64,000 bases of DNA from assembly GCA_030429495.1 (NCBI GenBank), contig JAUIFH010000009.1:62001-126000 (forward strand). The letters are read 5' to 3'. Position 1 is the stretch's first letter. The number at the start of each line of letters is the position of its first letter. The DNA is from Alphaproteobacteria bacterium. GTDB taxonomy: Bacteria > Pseudomonadota > Alphaproteobacteria > Rhodobacterales > Rhodobacteraceae. Shown piece after piece: positions 52,948 to 62,084 of the stretch. A program made the translations under genes and the position numbers. Below the pieces are notes generated by a model. It ran no database searches and was not told the origin of the DNA. It worked only from the letters and a program-made list of their open reading frames with translations.

Positions 52948-53877
52948 GTGGCACGAGACCGCAAAGTCGAAGCCGATTTCAAACGACCGGTCCGCCGCGT
53001 TCTGATCGCGGTGATGATCTTTGCGCTGTCCGCCGTCTTCCTGATCTGGCGCATCGACAGCCCGCGCGTCGAACGCTTCCGCGCGGCCTTCATCGACCGC
53101 GTGGTTCCGAACATGGACTGGGCCATGGTTCCGGTCACCAAGTTCGTCGGGATGGTCGAAGGCTTCCAGTCCTACGCGGCCCTTTACGACCAGAACCAGG
53201 AACTGCGGCGCGAACTTCAGCAGATGAAGGCCTGGAAAGAGGCCGCCGTTCAGCTTGAGCAGCAAAACGCGAAGCTGCTGGCGCAGAATCAGGTGCGGCT
53301 CGACCCGAAGCTCACCTCGGTATCGGGTGTGGTCCTTGCCGATTCCGGCTCGCCTTTCCGGCAGTCGGTCCTGCTGAACGTCGGGTCGCGCGACGGGATC
53401 GTGGACGGCTGGGCGACGATGGACGGTCTCGGCCTGGTCGGACGCATTTCCGGTGTCGGCCAGACCACAAGCCGGGTGATCCTGCTGACTGACGCGTCCA
53501 GCCGCATTCCGGTGACGATCCAGCCCTCGGGCCAAAAGGCGATGCTTGTCGGCGACAACTCGGTCGCGCCGCCGGTTGAATTCCTCGAAGCGCCAGAGAA
53601 GGTTCGCCCCGGCGACCGCGTGATCTCGTCCGGTGACGGCGGCGTGTTTCCGGCAGGCCTTCTGGTCGGACAGGTAAAGCTTGGCACCGACCAGCGATTG
53701 CGCGTCGGGCTTGCTGCGGACTACGAGCGGCTGAACTTCCTGAGAGTGCTGAGAAGCCACCCAGCCGAGCAGATTTCGGAAGCCGGCTGGCTCATCCCGC
53801 CACCTTCGCAGCCGCGCGCCGCCGATGTGAGCAACGAGGGGCTAGCCCCGCCCGAGGCGGGAGGCGGCGATGGTTGA
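52948..53877 (+). CDS. mreC: Rod shape-determining protein MreC
   Basis: 309 aa from a GTG with a GAGGAAGG ribosome-binding site. A short cytoplasmic N-terminus and one transmembrane helix (VLIAVMIFALSAVFLIW) are followed by a periplasmic coiled coil (about residues 75-110, QNQELRRELQQMKAW) and the beta-rich MreC domain. It links MreB and MreD to PBP2. The stop lies inside mreD (8-nt overlap). Confidence 0.95.
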   Translation: MARDRKVEADFKRPVRRVLIAVMIFALSAVFLIWRIDSPRVERFRAAFIDRVVPNMDWAMVPVTKFVGMVEGFQSYAALYDQNQELRRELQQMKAWKEAAVQLEQQNAKLLAQNQVRLDPKLTSVSGVVLADSGSPFRQSVLLNVGSRDGIVDGWATMDGLGLVGRISGVGQTTSRVILLTDASSRIPVTIQPSGQKAMLVGDNSVAPPVEFLEAPEKVRPGDRVISSGDGGVFPAGLLVGQVKLGTDQRLRVGLAADYERLNFLRVLRSHPAEQISEAGWLIPPPSQPRAADVSNEGLAPPEAGGGDG

Positions 53878-54409
53878 TCCGGTCGCGGCATCCCGCTTCG
53901 CCTATCGCTGCCTGTTCGTGGGCCTCGCCGCGGCGATCATCTTCGCCCGGTTGCTGCCGCTGAACGCGACGCCGTCGCAGCTTCCGGGGCCCGACCTGAT
54001 CCTCTGCCTCGCGCTTGTCTGGATACAGCGGCGGCCGGACTACCTGCCCGCGTTCCTCGTCGTCGTCGTCTTCTTCGTCGATGACATCCTGTCCATGCGG
54101 CCGCCCGGTCTGTGGACGCTGATCGTTCTTCTGGGGACGGAGTTCATGCGTTCGCGCGAGACGACGCTGCGCGACATCCCATTTCTGATTGAATGGGCGA
54201 TCTCCAGCGCGATGATCGCGGCGATCGCGGTTGCACACTGGCTTGTCCTGTCGCTGTTCGTCGTCCCGCAACCCGGTTTCGGCGCGATCGTGCTGAGGAT
54301 TCTCACGACGGCAATCGCCTACCCAGCCGTCGTCGTCGCGACGCTCCTTGCCTTCGGCGTCAGGAAGACCGCCAAGGGCGAGGTCGATGCACTGGGGCAC
54401 AGGTTATGA
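53870..54409 (+). CDS. mreD: Rod shape-determining protein MreD
   Basis: 179 aa with five hydrophobic helices, the MreD layout. The start overlaps mreC by 8 nt and the stop overlaps mrdA (ATGA). Sequence motifs in this family are weak; position and topology carry the assignment. Confidence 0.9.
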   Translation: MVDPVAASRFAYRCLFVGLAAAIIFARLLPLNATPSQLPGPDLILCLALVWIQRRPDYLPAFLVVVVFFVDDILSMRPPGLWTLIVLLGTEFMRSRETTLRDIPFLIEWAISSAMIAAIAVAHWLVLSLFVVPQPGFGAIVLRILTTAIAYPAVVVATLLAFGVRKTAKGEVDALGHRL

Positions 54410-56346
54410 GACGTTCTCCCCGTGACAGTCAGGAAAGCCACCGCAAGATCAGCCGGCGCGCCCTTCTTCTGACGTCGGTGCAGGCGGTTCTGGTCGGCAC
54501 GCTTGCCTTCCGGATGCGCTATCTCCAGGTCGATCAGGCGGACGAGTTCCGCCTTCTCGCGGAAGAGAACAGTATCAAGATCCGCCTGCTGCCGCCGGCG
54601 CGCGGCCTTATCCATGACCGCAACGGCGCAGTCGTGGCCGGCAACGAACAGAACTACCGCATCACCATCATCAAGGAAGATGCCGGCGACACCGAAGATG
54701 TTCTCGACCGCCTCGGGCGCCTTGTTCCGCTGACCGAGGAGGACCGCGAGCGCACGCTGAAAGAGGCCGGTCGAACCCCTACGCTTCCGATTACCGTCGC
54801 CGACCGGCTGAGTTGGGAGGAATTTAGCCGCGTCGCAGTGAACGCCCCTGCCCTGCCCGGCATCACGACCGAAGTCGGCCTGTCGCGCTTCTACCCGCTG
54901 GGGCCGGACTTCGCCCATGTGCTGGGTTATGTCGGGCCGGTCAGCGACTACGACCTGTCCAAGATGACCGACCCCGATCCGCTGATGAAGATTCCGCGGT
55001 TCCAGATCGGCAAGCTGGGGGTCGAAGCGAAGCTTGAGGCCGATCTGCGGGGCAAGGCCGGATCGCGGCGGATCGAAGTCAACTCGACCGGCCGGGTCAT
55101 GCGCGAGCTTGGCCGCAAGGACGGCGACCCCGGCGCCAATGTCCGGATCACGATCGACCACCGTTTGCAGAACTATGTGCAGGCCCGGCTTGGTGACGAA
55201 AGCGCCGCCGCCGTCGTTGTCGACGTGCGGACCGGCGACATCCTGTCGATCAACTCGGCGCCAAGCTTCGATCCGAACCTTTTCGTGCGTGGCATTTCCG
55301 GCCCGGATTATCGTGCTCTGACCGAAAACGATCATAGGCCGCTGGCCGACAAGTCGGTGCAGGGCGCCTATCCGCCCGGCTCGACTTTCAAGATGGTGAC
55401 GGCGCTCGCCGCGCTTGAGGCGGGCGTAATCGGCGTTGGCGACACCGTCTATTGCCCCGGTTTCACAAAGCTCGGCAACCGCCGTTTCCATTGCTGGCGC
55501 CGGGGCGGGCACGGCCATGTCAACCTGAACGAGAGCCTGCAGCAATCCTGCGACGTCTATTACTACGAGGTCGCCCAACGCGTCGGCATCGACAAGATCG
55601 CCGAGATGGCGCGGCGGCTCGGCATCGGTGTGCGCTTCGACCTTCCGATGTCTGCTATTTCGGAAGGCCTTGCCCCGGACAAGAACTGGAAACGGTCGAA
55701 ATACGGCAAGGAATGGCTAGTGGGCGATACGCTCAATTCCGGGATCGGCCAGGGCTACGTGCTCGCCTCGCCGCTGCAACTGGCGGTCATGGCCGCGCGG
55801 ATCGCGACGGGCCGATCCGTCACACCCCGGCTTGTCCGCGCGGTCGACGGCCAGGACGTGCCCCTTGCCGAAACGCCGGAACTGGGGCTGAACGAGAACA
55901 TCCTGCGTGCGGTGCGCAAGGGCATGTTCGACGTGTCAAACTCCCGACGGGGCACGGCTTACGGATCGCGTATCGTGGATGACACGCTGCGCATGGCCGG
56001 AAAGACCGGAACCAGCCAGGTCCGCAACATCACGGCGGCAGAACGCGCCCGCGGCGTGACCCGCAACGAAGACCTGCCATGGGAGCGGCGCGACCACGCC
56101 TTGTTTGTGTGCTTCGCCCCCTTCGACGCGCCCCGATACGCGGTATCTGTCGTGGTCGAACACGGCGGCGGCGGCTCTACCGCGGCCGCTCCGATCGCAC
56201 GTGACATCGTCTTGCAGGCGCTGGCCGACGGCCTGCCGCCACTGACCGCATATCCGGAAAACCAGCGGTCGCGGATCGAGGCGGAGCGCGAAAAGCTCCA
56301 GCTTCTCGGCCCCGATGGGCCGAGCGGGGGAAGGTCGCGCGCATGA
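54406..56346 (+). CDS. mrdA: Penicillin-binding protein 2 (peptidoglycan transpeptidase)
   Basis: 646 aa from the ATG at 54406, which overlaps the mreD stop. One N-terminal transmembrane helix (about residues 16-34) precedes the dimerisation domain and the transpeptidase domain with STFK (catalytic serine, about residue 326), the SCD motif in QQSCDVYYYE and KTGTSQ near residue 533. It cross-links lateral wall peptidoglycan in the elongasome. Its stop overlaps rodA. Confidence 0.97.
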   Translation: MRRSPRDSQESHRKISRRALLLTSVQAVLVGTLAFRMRYLQVDQADEFRLLAEENSIKIRLLPPARGLIHDRNGAVVAGNEQNYRITIIKEDAGDTEDVLDRLGRLVPLTEEDRERTLKEAGRTPTLPITVADRLSWEEFSRVAVNAPALPGITTEVGLSRFYPLGPDFAHVLGYVGPVSDYDLSKMTDPDPLMKIPRFQIGKLGVEAKLEADLRGKAGSRRIEVNSTGRVMRELGRKDGDPGANVRITIDHRLQNYVQARLGDESAAAVVVDVRTGDILSINSAPSFDPNLFVRGISGPDYRALTENDHRPLADKSVQGAYPPGSTFKMVTALAALEAGVIGVGDTVYCPGFTKLGNRRFHCWRRGGHGHVNLNESLQQSCDVYYYEVAQRVGIDKIAEMARRLGIGVRFDLPMSAISEGLAPDKNWKRSKYGKEWLVGDTLNSGIGQGYVLASPLQLAVMAARIATGRSVTPRLVRAVDGQDVPLAETPELGLNENILRAVRKGMFDVSNSRRGTAYGSRIVDDTLRMAGKTGTSQVRNITAAERARGVTRNEDLPWERRDHALFVCFAPFDAPRYAVSVVVEHGGGGSTAAAPIARDIVLQALADGLPPLTAYPENQRSRIEAEREKLQLLGPDGPSGGRSRA

Positions 56347-57482
56347 GTTATCTTGAGTACAACGTCAAGACGATCCCGACCGGCCTTCGCAAGGTGCTGT
56401 ACTTCAACTGGCCGCTCGTTCTGCTGGTCGCCGCTGTGGCGGCGGTCGGTTTTCTCATGCTCTATTCGGTGGCGGGCGGGCGGCTCGAAGTGTGGGCGGA
56501 GCCGCAAATGAAGCGCTTCGCGGTCGGTATGACTGCGATGCTCGTGATCGGGTTCGTGCCGATCTGGTTCTGGCGAAACATCTCCGCAGTAGCGTATCTT
56601 CTGGCCCTCCTCCTCCTTGTCGCGGTGGAGTTCTTCGGCTCCATCGGCATGGGCGCGCAGCGCTGGATCGAGCTTGGCCCCCTGCGCCTGCAACCGTCCG
56701 AGCTGATGAAGGTCGCGCTCGTCATGCTGCTGGCCGCCTACTATGACTGGCTCGACATCAAGAAAACCTCGCATCCGCTCTGGGTTCTCATTCCGGTCCT
56801 GATCATCCTTACCCCGACGGTGCTGGTGCTGAAACAGCCCGACCTTGGCACGGCGATCCTGCTTCTGGCTGGCGGTGGGCTCGTGATGTTCGTGGCTGGC
56901 GTAAGCCTTTGGTATTTCGGCACCGTCATCGCGCTATCCGTCGCGCTGATCTTCGCCGTGTTCGAGAGCCGTGGGACCGACTGGCAGCTGATCGAGGACT
57001 ACCAGTTCCGCCGCATCGACACCTTCCTTGATCCCAGTTCCGATCCGCTTGGCGCTGGCTACAACATCACGCAGGCGCAGATCGCCCTGGGTTCCGGCGG
57101 CTGGACCGGCCGCGGCTTCATGCAAGGCTCGCAATCGCGGCTGAACTTCCTGCCAGAGAAGCACACCGACTTCATCTTCACGACCCTGGCCGAAGAGTTC
57201 GGATTCGTCGGCGCGGTTTCGCTCCTTGCGCTCTATGTCCTGATCCTGGTCTTCTGCGTCCAGTCCGCGCTGTCGAACCGTGACAGGTTCTCTTCGCTTC
57301 TGATCCTGGGCATTTCCGGTACGTTCTTCCTGTTCTTCATGGTCAACATGTCGATGGTGACCGGGCTGATGCCGGTCGTCGGCGTTCCGCTGCCGCTGGT
57401 CTCCTATGGCGGCACGGCGATGATCATCCTTCTCGGCGCTTTCGGCCTTGTGCAGAGCGCTCATATACACCGACCGAGGTAG
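56343..57482 (+). CDS. rodA: Peptidoglycan glycosyltransferase RodA
   Basis: 379 aa SEDS-family protein with ten hydrophobic helices. Family motifs include GAQRWIELGPLRLQPSELMK near residue 104, the acidic catalytic region KQPDLGTAIL and LPEKHTDFIFTTLAEEFGFVG near residue 267. It polymerises glycan strands together with PBP2. The ATGA overlap with mrdA keeps the two in fixed ratio. Confidence 0.97.
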   Translation: MSYLEYNVKTIPTGLRKVLYFNWPLVLLVAAVAAVGFLMLYSVAGGRLEVWAEPQMKRFAVGMTAMLVIGFVPIWFWRNISAVAYLLALLLLVAVEFFGSIGMGAQRWIELGPLRLQPSELMKVALVMLLAAYYDWLDIKKTSHPLWVLIPVLIILTPTVLVLKQPDLGTAILLLAGGGLVMFVAGVSLWYFGTVIALSVALIFAVFESRGTDWQLIEDYQFRRIDTFLDPSSDPLGAGYNITQAQIALGSGGWTGRGFMQGSQSRLNFLPEKHTDFIFTTLAEEFGFVGAVSLLALYVLILVFCVQSALSNRDRFSSLLILGISGTFFLFFMVNMSMVTGLMPVVGVPLPLVSYGGTAMIILLGAFGLVQSAHIHRPR

Positions 57483-57488
57483 CAGCCG

Positions 57489-58430
57489 ATGCCGATCACC
57501 GTCCTGTTTGCCGCCGGGGACGCACTATGGGCGGACTACAACGCCGCCCTCGGCACAGCCTTCTCCGAGGCGGAGTTGAACATCAACCTCGTCCAGCAGG
57601 CCGATCCGGGCGCGGTGGACTACATCATCTATTCGCCCGGATCGACACTTACAGACTTCACGCCCTTCACGCGCTGCAAGGCGGTTCTGAACCTCTGGGC
57701 GGGGGTGGAGCGGATAACCGGCAACCCGACGCTGACCCAACCGCTCTGCCGCATGGTCGATCCGGCAATGACCGAAAGCATGGTTGAATGGGTGGTGGCG
57801 CATACGCTTCGCCTGCATCTCGGAACCGATACCCATGTCCTCGGGCAGGACGGGGTGTGGCGGCAAGACCCGACACGACCCACAAAGATCGCACGCGAGC
57901 GTCCGGTCACGATCCTGGGCTTCGGCGAGCTGGGGCAGGCCTGCGGCAGGGCGCTGATGGCGCTCGGCTTTCCGGTAACGGGCTGGAGCCGGCGGCCGAC
58001 GGCGCTTACCGGCGCACGGTGCCTTGCCGGGGCGGACAGCCTCGATACCGCGCTTTCCGGGGCCGAGGTGCTGGTACTGTTGTTGCCGCTGACGCCGGAG
58101 ACGGAGAATGTCGTGAACGAACGCACTCTGTCGCTCCTCGCGCCGGGCGCATTCCTCATCAACCCCGGCCGCGGACCGCTGATCGACGATGCAGCGCTGC
58201 TCGCGGCGCTCGACGCCGGGCAGGTGGCGCAGGCGACGCTTGATGTCTTCCGTGAGGAACCGCTGCCGGCCGATCACCCGTATTGGGCGCATCCGCGGGT
58301 CACGGTCACGCCGCATATTGCGGCGACAACCCGGCCGGTCACTGCCGCGCGGGTCGTGGCCGAGAACATCCGGCGTGGCGAGACGGGCGAACCCTTCCTG
58401 CACCTCGTCGACCGCCAGCGAGGATACTGA
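57489..58430 (+). CDS. ghrA: D-2-hydroxyacid dehydrogenase, glyoxylate/hydroxypyruvate reductase A type
   Basis: 313 aa. The NAD(P)-binding motif is ILGFGELGQACGRAL at about residues 141-155; catalytic residues lie in INPGRGPLIDD (arginine region), EEPLPADHPYWAHPRVTVTPHIAA (glutamate and histidine). This N-terminal layout and length match GhrA, which reduces glyoxylate and hydroxypyruvate. It starts 7 nt after rodA, so it may be read from the same transcript, but it has no obvious link to cell shape. Confidence 0.85.
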   Translation: MPITVLFAAGDALWADYNAALGTAFSEAELNINLVQQADPGAVDYIIYSPGSTLTDFTPFTRCKAVLNLWAGVERITGNPTLTQPLCRMVDPAMTESMVEWVVAHTLRLHLGTDTHVLGQDGVWRQDPTRPTKIARERPVTILGFGELGQACGRALMALGFPVTGWSRRPTALTGARCLAGADSLDTALSGAEVLVLLLPLTPETENVVNERTLSLLAPGAFLINPGRGPLIDDAALLAALDAGQVAQATLDVFREEPLPADHPYWAHPRVTVTPHIAATTRPVTAARVVAENIRRGETGEPFLHLVDRQRGY

Positions 58431-58447
58431 GGGTCCTGCCGCAGCGC

Positions 58448-58494
58448 TTCGGGTTTACGTCGAACGATCCTTGCTGCCGCAATCGAAACCCGAA
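58448..58494. terminator. Hairpin between convergent ghrA-like and SseB-like genes
   Basis: A perfect 9-bp stem (TTCGGGTTT / AAACCCGAA) with a 29-nt loop fills most of the 69-nt gap between the two convergent stops. A bidirectional terminator is the natural reading, although no U-run is present and the loop is long. Confidence 0.4.
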
Positions 58495-58499
58495 ACGCT

Positions 58500-59291
58500 T
58501 CAGCGCAGCCGGGGCGGACGCGACGGGTCCATACCCGGCGCCTCGGGCGGCTTTGGCATCGGTGTGGCCTCGGGCACCGGCAGGTCAAAGGTCAGCGCGA
58601 CGCGCGCGACCCGGTCGCGCAACGGATCGTTGTCGCGCAGAAAGACCACGTCAATCCTGCCCTGATCGGCACCGGAAAAGACCAACGCCTCGGACACTGC
58701 CTTCGCCAGCGGGGCTTCCGCCCCCGGTCGTGGCATTTCGAACGCGAGCATATGCCCGCCGCTTCCGTCGGAATAGCGCGCCGATACCAGATGCGCCGCC
58801 CGCGCCAGACCGGCAAGACCGGCGAGCTTCGCATCCAGTGCAGTGAGCACGCGGTCCGGCAATCCGGCCGGCGCGGCGACCTCGACCGGCCGCGCCTCGG
58901 CTTCCTCGGGCGCAAGGTCAAGCGTGCCGGCCAGCCAACCGAGCGCCTCGGCCGACATCAGGAAAGCCGTCGACGGAACCGACAGGTTCAGGCCGAGCCC
59001 CACCCCTGACGCGGCGAGTTCCCGGGCCACGACGCGCCCGGGCAACGCGGCATAGGCCGCCGGCCCCGCCGCGAAATCGGCGAGCCGCTCTTCGGTGTCG
59101 AAGGCCAGGGCAAAGCGCCCTTCCTCCAGATCGAACAGCCTTGGCGCGACGCGATCGTCCGTGGGTTCTTCTTCCAGCAGCAGGAACAGTTCGGCATCGG
59201 CCAGGCGTTCGTAGTAGCGCAGCCGGGCGCCGTCATCCTCGGGCGCGGCATCCATCGCCGTGCGGGCACGGTCAAGGATCGTTTCGGTCAT
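58500..59291 (-). CDS. SseB-like protein of unknown function
   Basis: 263 aa, acidic, soluble, without signal peptide. The N-terminal 125 residues follow the SseB N-terminal domain pattern (LADAELFLLLEEEP, LFDLEEGRFALAFDTEERLADF, SAEALGWLAGTLD). The C-terminal part has a segment LAKAVSEALVF and a proline-rich end. Function is unknown. Its start overlaps the end of the uracil-DNA glycosylase-type gene by 20 nt, so the pair is co-transcribed. Confidence 0.75.
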   Translation of the reverse strand: MTETILDRARTAMDAAPEDDGARLRYYERLADAELFLLLEEEPTDDRVAPRLFDLEEGRFALAFDTEERLADFAAGPAAYAALPGRVVARELAASGVGLGLNLSVPSTAFLMSAEALGWLAGTLDLAPEEAEARPVEVAAPAGLPDRVLTALDAKLAGLAGLARAAHLVSARYSDGSGGHMLAFEMPRPGAEAPLAKAVSEALVFSGADQGRIDVVFLRDNDPLRDRVARVALTFDLPVPEATPMPKPPEAPGMDPSRPPRLR

Positions 59292-59895
59292 GGTCGAGCA
59301 CCTCGCGCAGACGGGTCCGGGCCTCCGGCAGCAGTTCCGCCTCGAACCAAGGATTGCGTTTCAGCCACGCGGTATTGCGCCAGGACGGATGGGGCAAGGG
59401 GAATGTCAGCGGCGCATGGTCACGCCAGCGTGCCACAGTGGCCGTGACACCGCCCCGAACCGCCCCAGCGCCAAGATGCCATTTCTGGGCGTAGCCACCG
59501 ACAAGGAAGGTGACGCCCAACCTCGGCAGGCGCGCGAGCACGCGTTGCCGCCAGGTCGCCGCGCAACGCGGTTGCGGCGGCAGGTCGGAACCCTTCGCAT
59601 CGTAGCCCGGAAAGCAGAAGGCCATCGGCACGATCGCGACCTTGTCGAGATCATAAAACGTGGCATCGTCAAGGCCCAACCAGGCGCGCAACCGGTCCCC
59701 CGACGGATCAGTGAAGGGGCGTCCGGATTCGTGGACACGCAGCCCCGGTGCCTGCCCGGCGATCAGCACGCGCGCCGCCGGTCGGAACCAGATCACCGGA
59801 CGGGGTTCGTGTGCCGTCGCCGCCGCCGCGAAATCGGCGGCGCACAGGCGGCAGGCGCTGATGTCTCGGACGAGCGGTTCTTCGATATCCGGCAT
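59272..59895 (-). CDS. Uracil-DNA glycosylase superfamily protein
   Basis: 207 aa from the ATG at 59895; ATGs at 59907 and 59973 are less likely. The active-site motif is LIAGQAPGLRVHESGRPFTDPSG (GQAPG in place of GEAPG or GQDPY) and the second motif is LPHPSWRN near residue 173. Two cysteines near the N-terminus (ACRLC) recall iron-sulfur family members, but a full four-cysteine set is not apparent. It would remove damaged bases, probably uracil; specificity is uncertain. Confidence 0.8.
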   Translation of the reverse strand: MPDIEEPLVRDISACRLCAADFAAAATAHEPRPVIWFRPAARVLIAGQAPGLRVHESGRPFTDPSGDRLRAWLGLDDATFYDLDKVAIVPMAFCFPGYDAKGSDLPPQPRCAATWRQRVLARLPRLGVTFLVGGYAQKWHLGAGAVRGGVTATVARWRDHAPLTFPLPHPSWRNTAWLKRNPWFEAELLPEARTRLREVLDHDRNDP

Positions 59896-60043
59896 GGCGA
59901 ACAGCATAGGCGGTTTCGATTGCCGCCAGAAGCCCCGCGCGGCCACTCCGGACCCGAATGCCTGCAACGACACATCCGCTCGGGTTGCTCCGAACGCTTG
60001 ATTCCTCTATCCAAAATAAAACGAGCGCGTCCGGGGGGTCAGA

Positions 60044-61297
60044 ATGTATCGCGTCTGGAACTACGTCACCAATTACTCGTTGCTTCTGATCGCCGGTGCT
60101 CTGATCGCGTTGGTCTGGGCGAACACCAATCCCGAAAGCTACCATCACTTCGTGGACTTCGTGATCGTTGATCATTTCTGGATCGGCCACCTGCATCAGG
60201 AAGGCGGTCACGCCACGAGGACGCTCACACTGCATTATCTCGTCAACGACGTCCTCATGGCGTTCTTCTTCGCCATTGCGGCGAAAGAGGTCTGGGAAGC
60301 AATCATCCTCGAGAATGGCTCCCTTCGCGGTCGCAAGGCCATGACACCGCTTATTGCGACGGCCGGCGGGATGTTCGGCCCGATCGCGGTCTATCTCGGC
60401 CTTGCCGCCGTTCTCGGTGTGTATGAAAGCGTGAGCCGCGGCTGGGCGATCCCGACTGCGACCGATATCGCATTTTCCTACCTCGTCGGCCGGCTGGTCT
60501 TCGGCGCGGGTCATCCCGCGATCCGGTTCCTGCTGCTTCTTGCGATCGCGGACGACGCGGCGGGCCTTATCATCCTTGCCGTCTTCTACCCGTCCGGCGA
60601 CCTTGCACCGGAATGGCTGCTGCTTTCGTTCGGCGCGGCCTTCGCTGTCTTCGTCCTCGCCAACTGGCTTCCGCGCCGGCTCGACCGTGGCAACCAGCTT
60701 CGACCGACCTCGAGCTGGGTGCGGCAGAAATTGTCGTTCTGGCCCTACCTTCTGGCGGGCTGCGCAAGTTGGTACGGCTTCCAGGAGGCGGGTATCCATC
60801 CCGCGCTTGGCCTGCTGCCTATCGTCCCGACGATACCTCACGCCGACCGCGCATTCGGTATCTTCGCCGAGGCCGAGCAATACCTCACCGACCTGCTGAA
60901 CTGGATCGAACACCACCTGAAACACCCGGTGGAGATCATCCTGTTCTTCTTCGGCCTGCTGAATGCCGGTGTCGAGTTCTCGGCCATTTCCTCTCCGACC
61001 TGGCTCGTTCTGCTCGGCCTAATCATCGGCAAGCCGGTGGGCATCTTCCTCTTCGGCTGGTTTGCGGCCTATCCGATGCGCCTTGGCCTGCCACAGGGAA
61101 TGCGCGCCATCGACCTTGTCGTCATCGGCTGCGTCGCCGCCATCGGCTTCACGGTCGCGCTTTTCGTGGCCTCGGTCGCCTTCCCCGCCGGCCCTGTGCA
61201 GGATGCGGCCAAGATGGGCGCGCTCTTCTCCTTCGGAGCAGCGTTGATCTCGATCGTCGTCGGCAAGATCTGCCGAGTGGAGAAAGTCAGCGGTTGA
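60044..61297 (+). CDS. nhaA: Na+/H+ antiporter NhaA
   Basis: 417 aa with about eleven to twelve transmembrane helices. Family features are the paired aspartates in LAIADDAAGLIIL (sodium/proton-binding site) and the TATDIAFSYLVG motif of the broken helix. It exports Na+ in exchange for protons, in keeping with a marine or saline habitat. A large polar stretch follows helix 1 (about residues 27-55), somewhat longer than in the E. coli protein. Confidence 0.95.
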   Translation: MYRVWNYVTNYSLLLIAGALIALVWANTNPESYHHFVDFVIVDHFWIGHLHQEGGHATRTLTLHYLVNDVLMAFFFAIAAKEVWEAIILENGSLRGRKAMTPLIATAGGMFGPIAVYLGLAAVLGVYESVSRGWAIPTATDIAFSYLVGRLVFGAGHPAIRFLLLLAIADDAAGLIILAVFYPSGDLAPEWLLLSFGAAFAVFVLANWLPRRLDRGNQLRPTSSWVRQKLSFWPYLLAGCASWYGFQEAGIHPALGLLPIVPTIPHADRAFGIFAEAEQYLTDLLNWIEHHLKHPVEIILFFFGLLNAGVEFSAISSPTWLVLLGLIIGKPVGIFLFGWFAAYPMRLGLPQGMRAIDLVVIGCVAAIGFTVALFVASVAFPAGPVQDAAKMGALFSFGAALISIVVGKICRVEKVSG

Positions 61298-61303
61298 AGC
61301 TTC

Positions 61304-61337
61304 AGGGCGGGCGCATGTGCGAAAAATGCGCCCGTCC
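61304..61337 (+). terminator. Hairpin downstream of nhaA
   Basis: A stem of 12 to 13 bp with one bulge (GGGCGGGCGCAT / ATGCGCCCGTCCC) encloses a 9-nt loop, beginning 7 nt after the nhaA stop. No U-run follows. Confidence 0.5.
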
Positions 61338-61430
61338 CGCCATAATCCGGGCAAGATGTCGTTGTAGCCGCTATGTTAACAATCGTACCGTAAGAACGTG
61401 CGGCAGGCAGAGCGGCACCGGGGCTACCGA

Positions 61431-62084
61431 ATGCTCGAATTCGAGAATGTGAGCAAATCCTTCTGGACCGGGAAGCAGCGCAAGGTGATCCTTGACCGCG
61501 CGTCGTTTCGCGTTGACCTGGGGAGATCGCTTGGCATTCTCGCCCCGAACGGCACCGGCAAGACCACGATCATCAACATGATGGCCGGGCTTGAGAAGCC
61601 CGATGAAGGCTCGATCCGGAAGTCGTGCCGGGTTTCCTTCCCGCTCGGCTTCATGGGGGGCGTGGTTTCACGCCACACCGCGCGCGAGAACGCCCGTTTC
61701 ATCGCCCGGCTATACGGTCTCGATCCCGACTATATCGAGGCGTTCAGCCGCTGGCTCTGCGACCTCGAAGAATATTTCGACATGCCGGTCGGTACCTACA
61801 GCGCGGGAATGCGGTCGCGATTCAGCTTCTCGCTCCTGCTGGCGCTCGATTTCGACATCTATCTCATCGACGAGGGGATGCCGTCGAGCACGGATGCCGA
61901 GTTCAACCGGAAGGCCGGTTCCATCCTGGCCGACCGCCTCAAGACGGCCACCGTGATCGTGGTGTCGCACCAGCCCGCGACGCTCGAGAAGTTCTGCCGG
62001 TCAGCCGCGGTGCTGCGCAATGGCCAGCTACACATGTTCGACACTCTGGAAGAAGCGAAGCGGATGTATGACTACTCCACCTAA
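61431..62084 (+). CDS. kpsT: Capsular polysaccharide ABC transporter ATP-binding protein (KpsT/CtrD type)
   Basis: 217 aa from the ATG at 61431. Walker A is LAPNGTGKTTIINMMAGL, the divergent signature is YSAGMRSRFSFSLLLALDF and Walker B IYLIDEGMPS, all characteristic of KpsT/CtrD/BexA ATPases. It powers export of capsule polysaccharide across the inner membrane. The matching permease (KpsM) is not upstream (the neighbour is nhaA) and must lie elsewhere. The start of the next gene overlaps its end by 17 nt. Confidence 0.9.
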   Translation: MLEFENVSKSFWTGKQRKVILDRASFRVDLGRSLGILAPNGTGKTTIINMMAGLEKPDEGSIRKSCRVSFPLGFMGGVVSRHTARENARFIARLYGLDPDYIEAFSRWLCDLEEYFDMPVGTYSAGMRSRFSFSLLLALDFDIYLIDEGMPSSTDAEFNRKAGSILADRLKTATVIVVSHQPATLEKFCRSAAVLRNGQLHMFDTLEEAKRMYDYST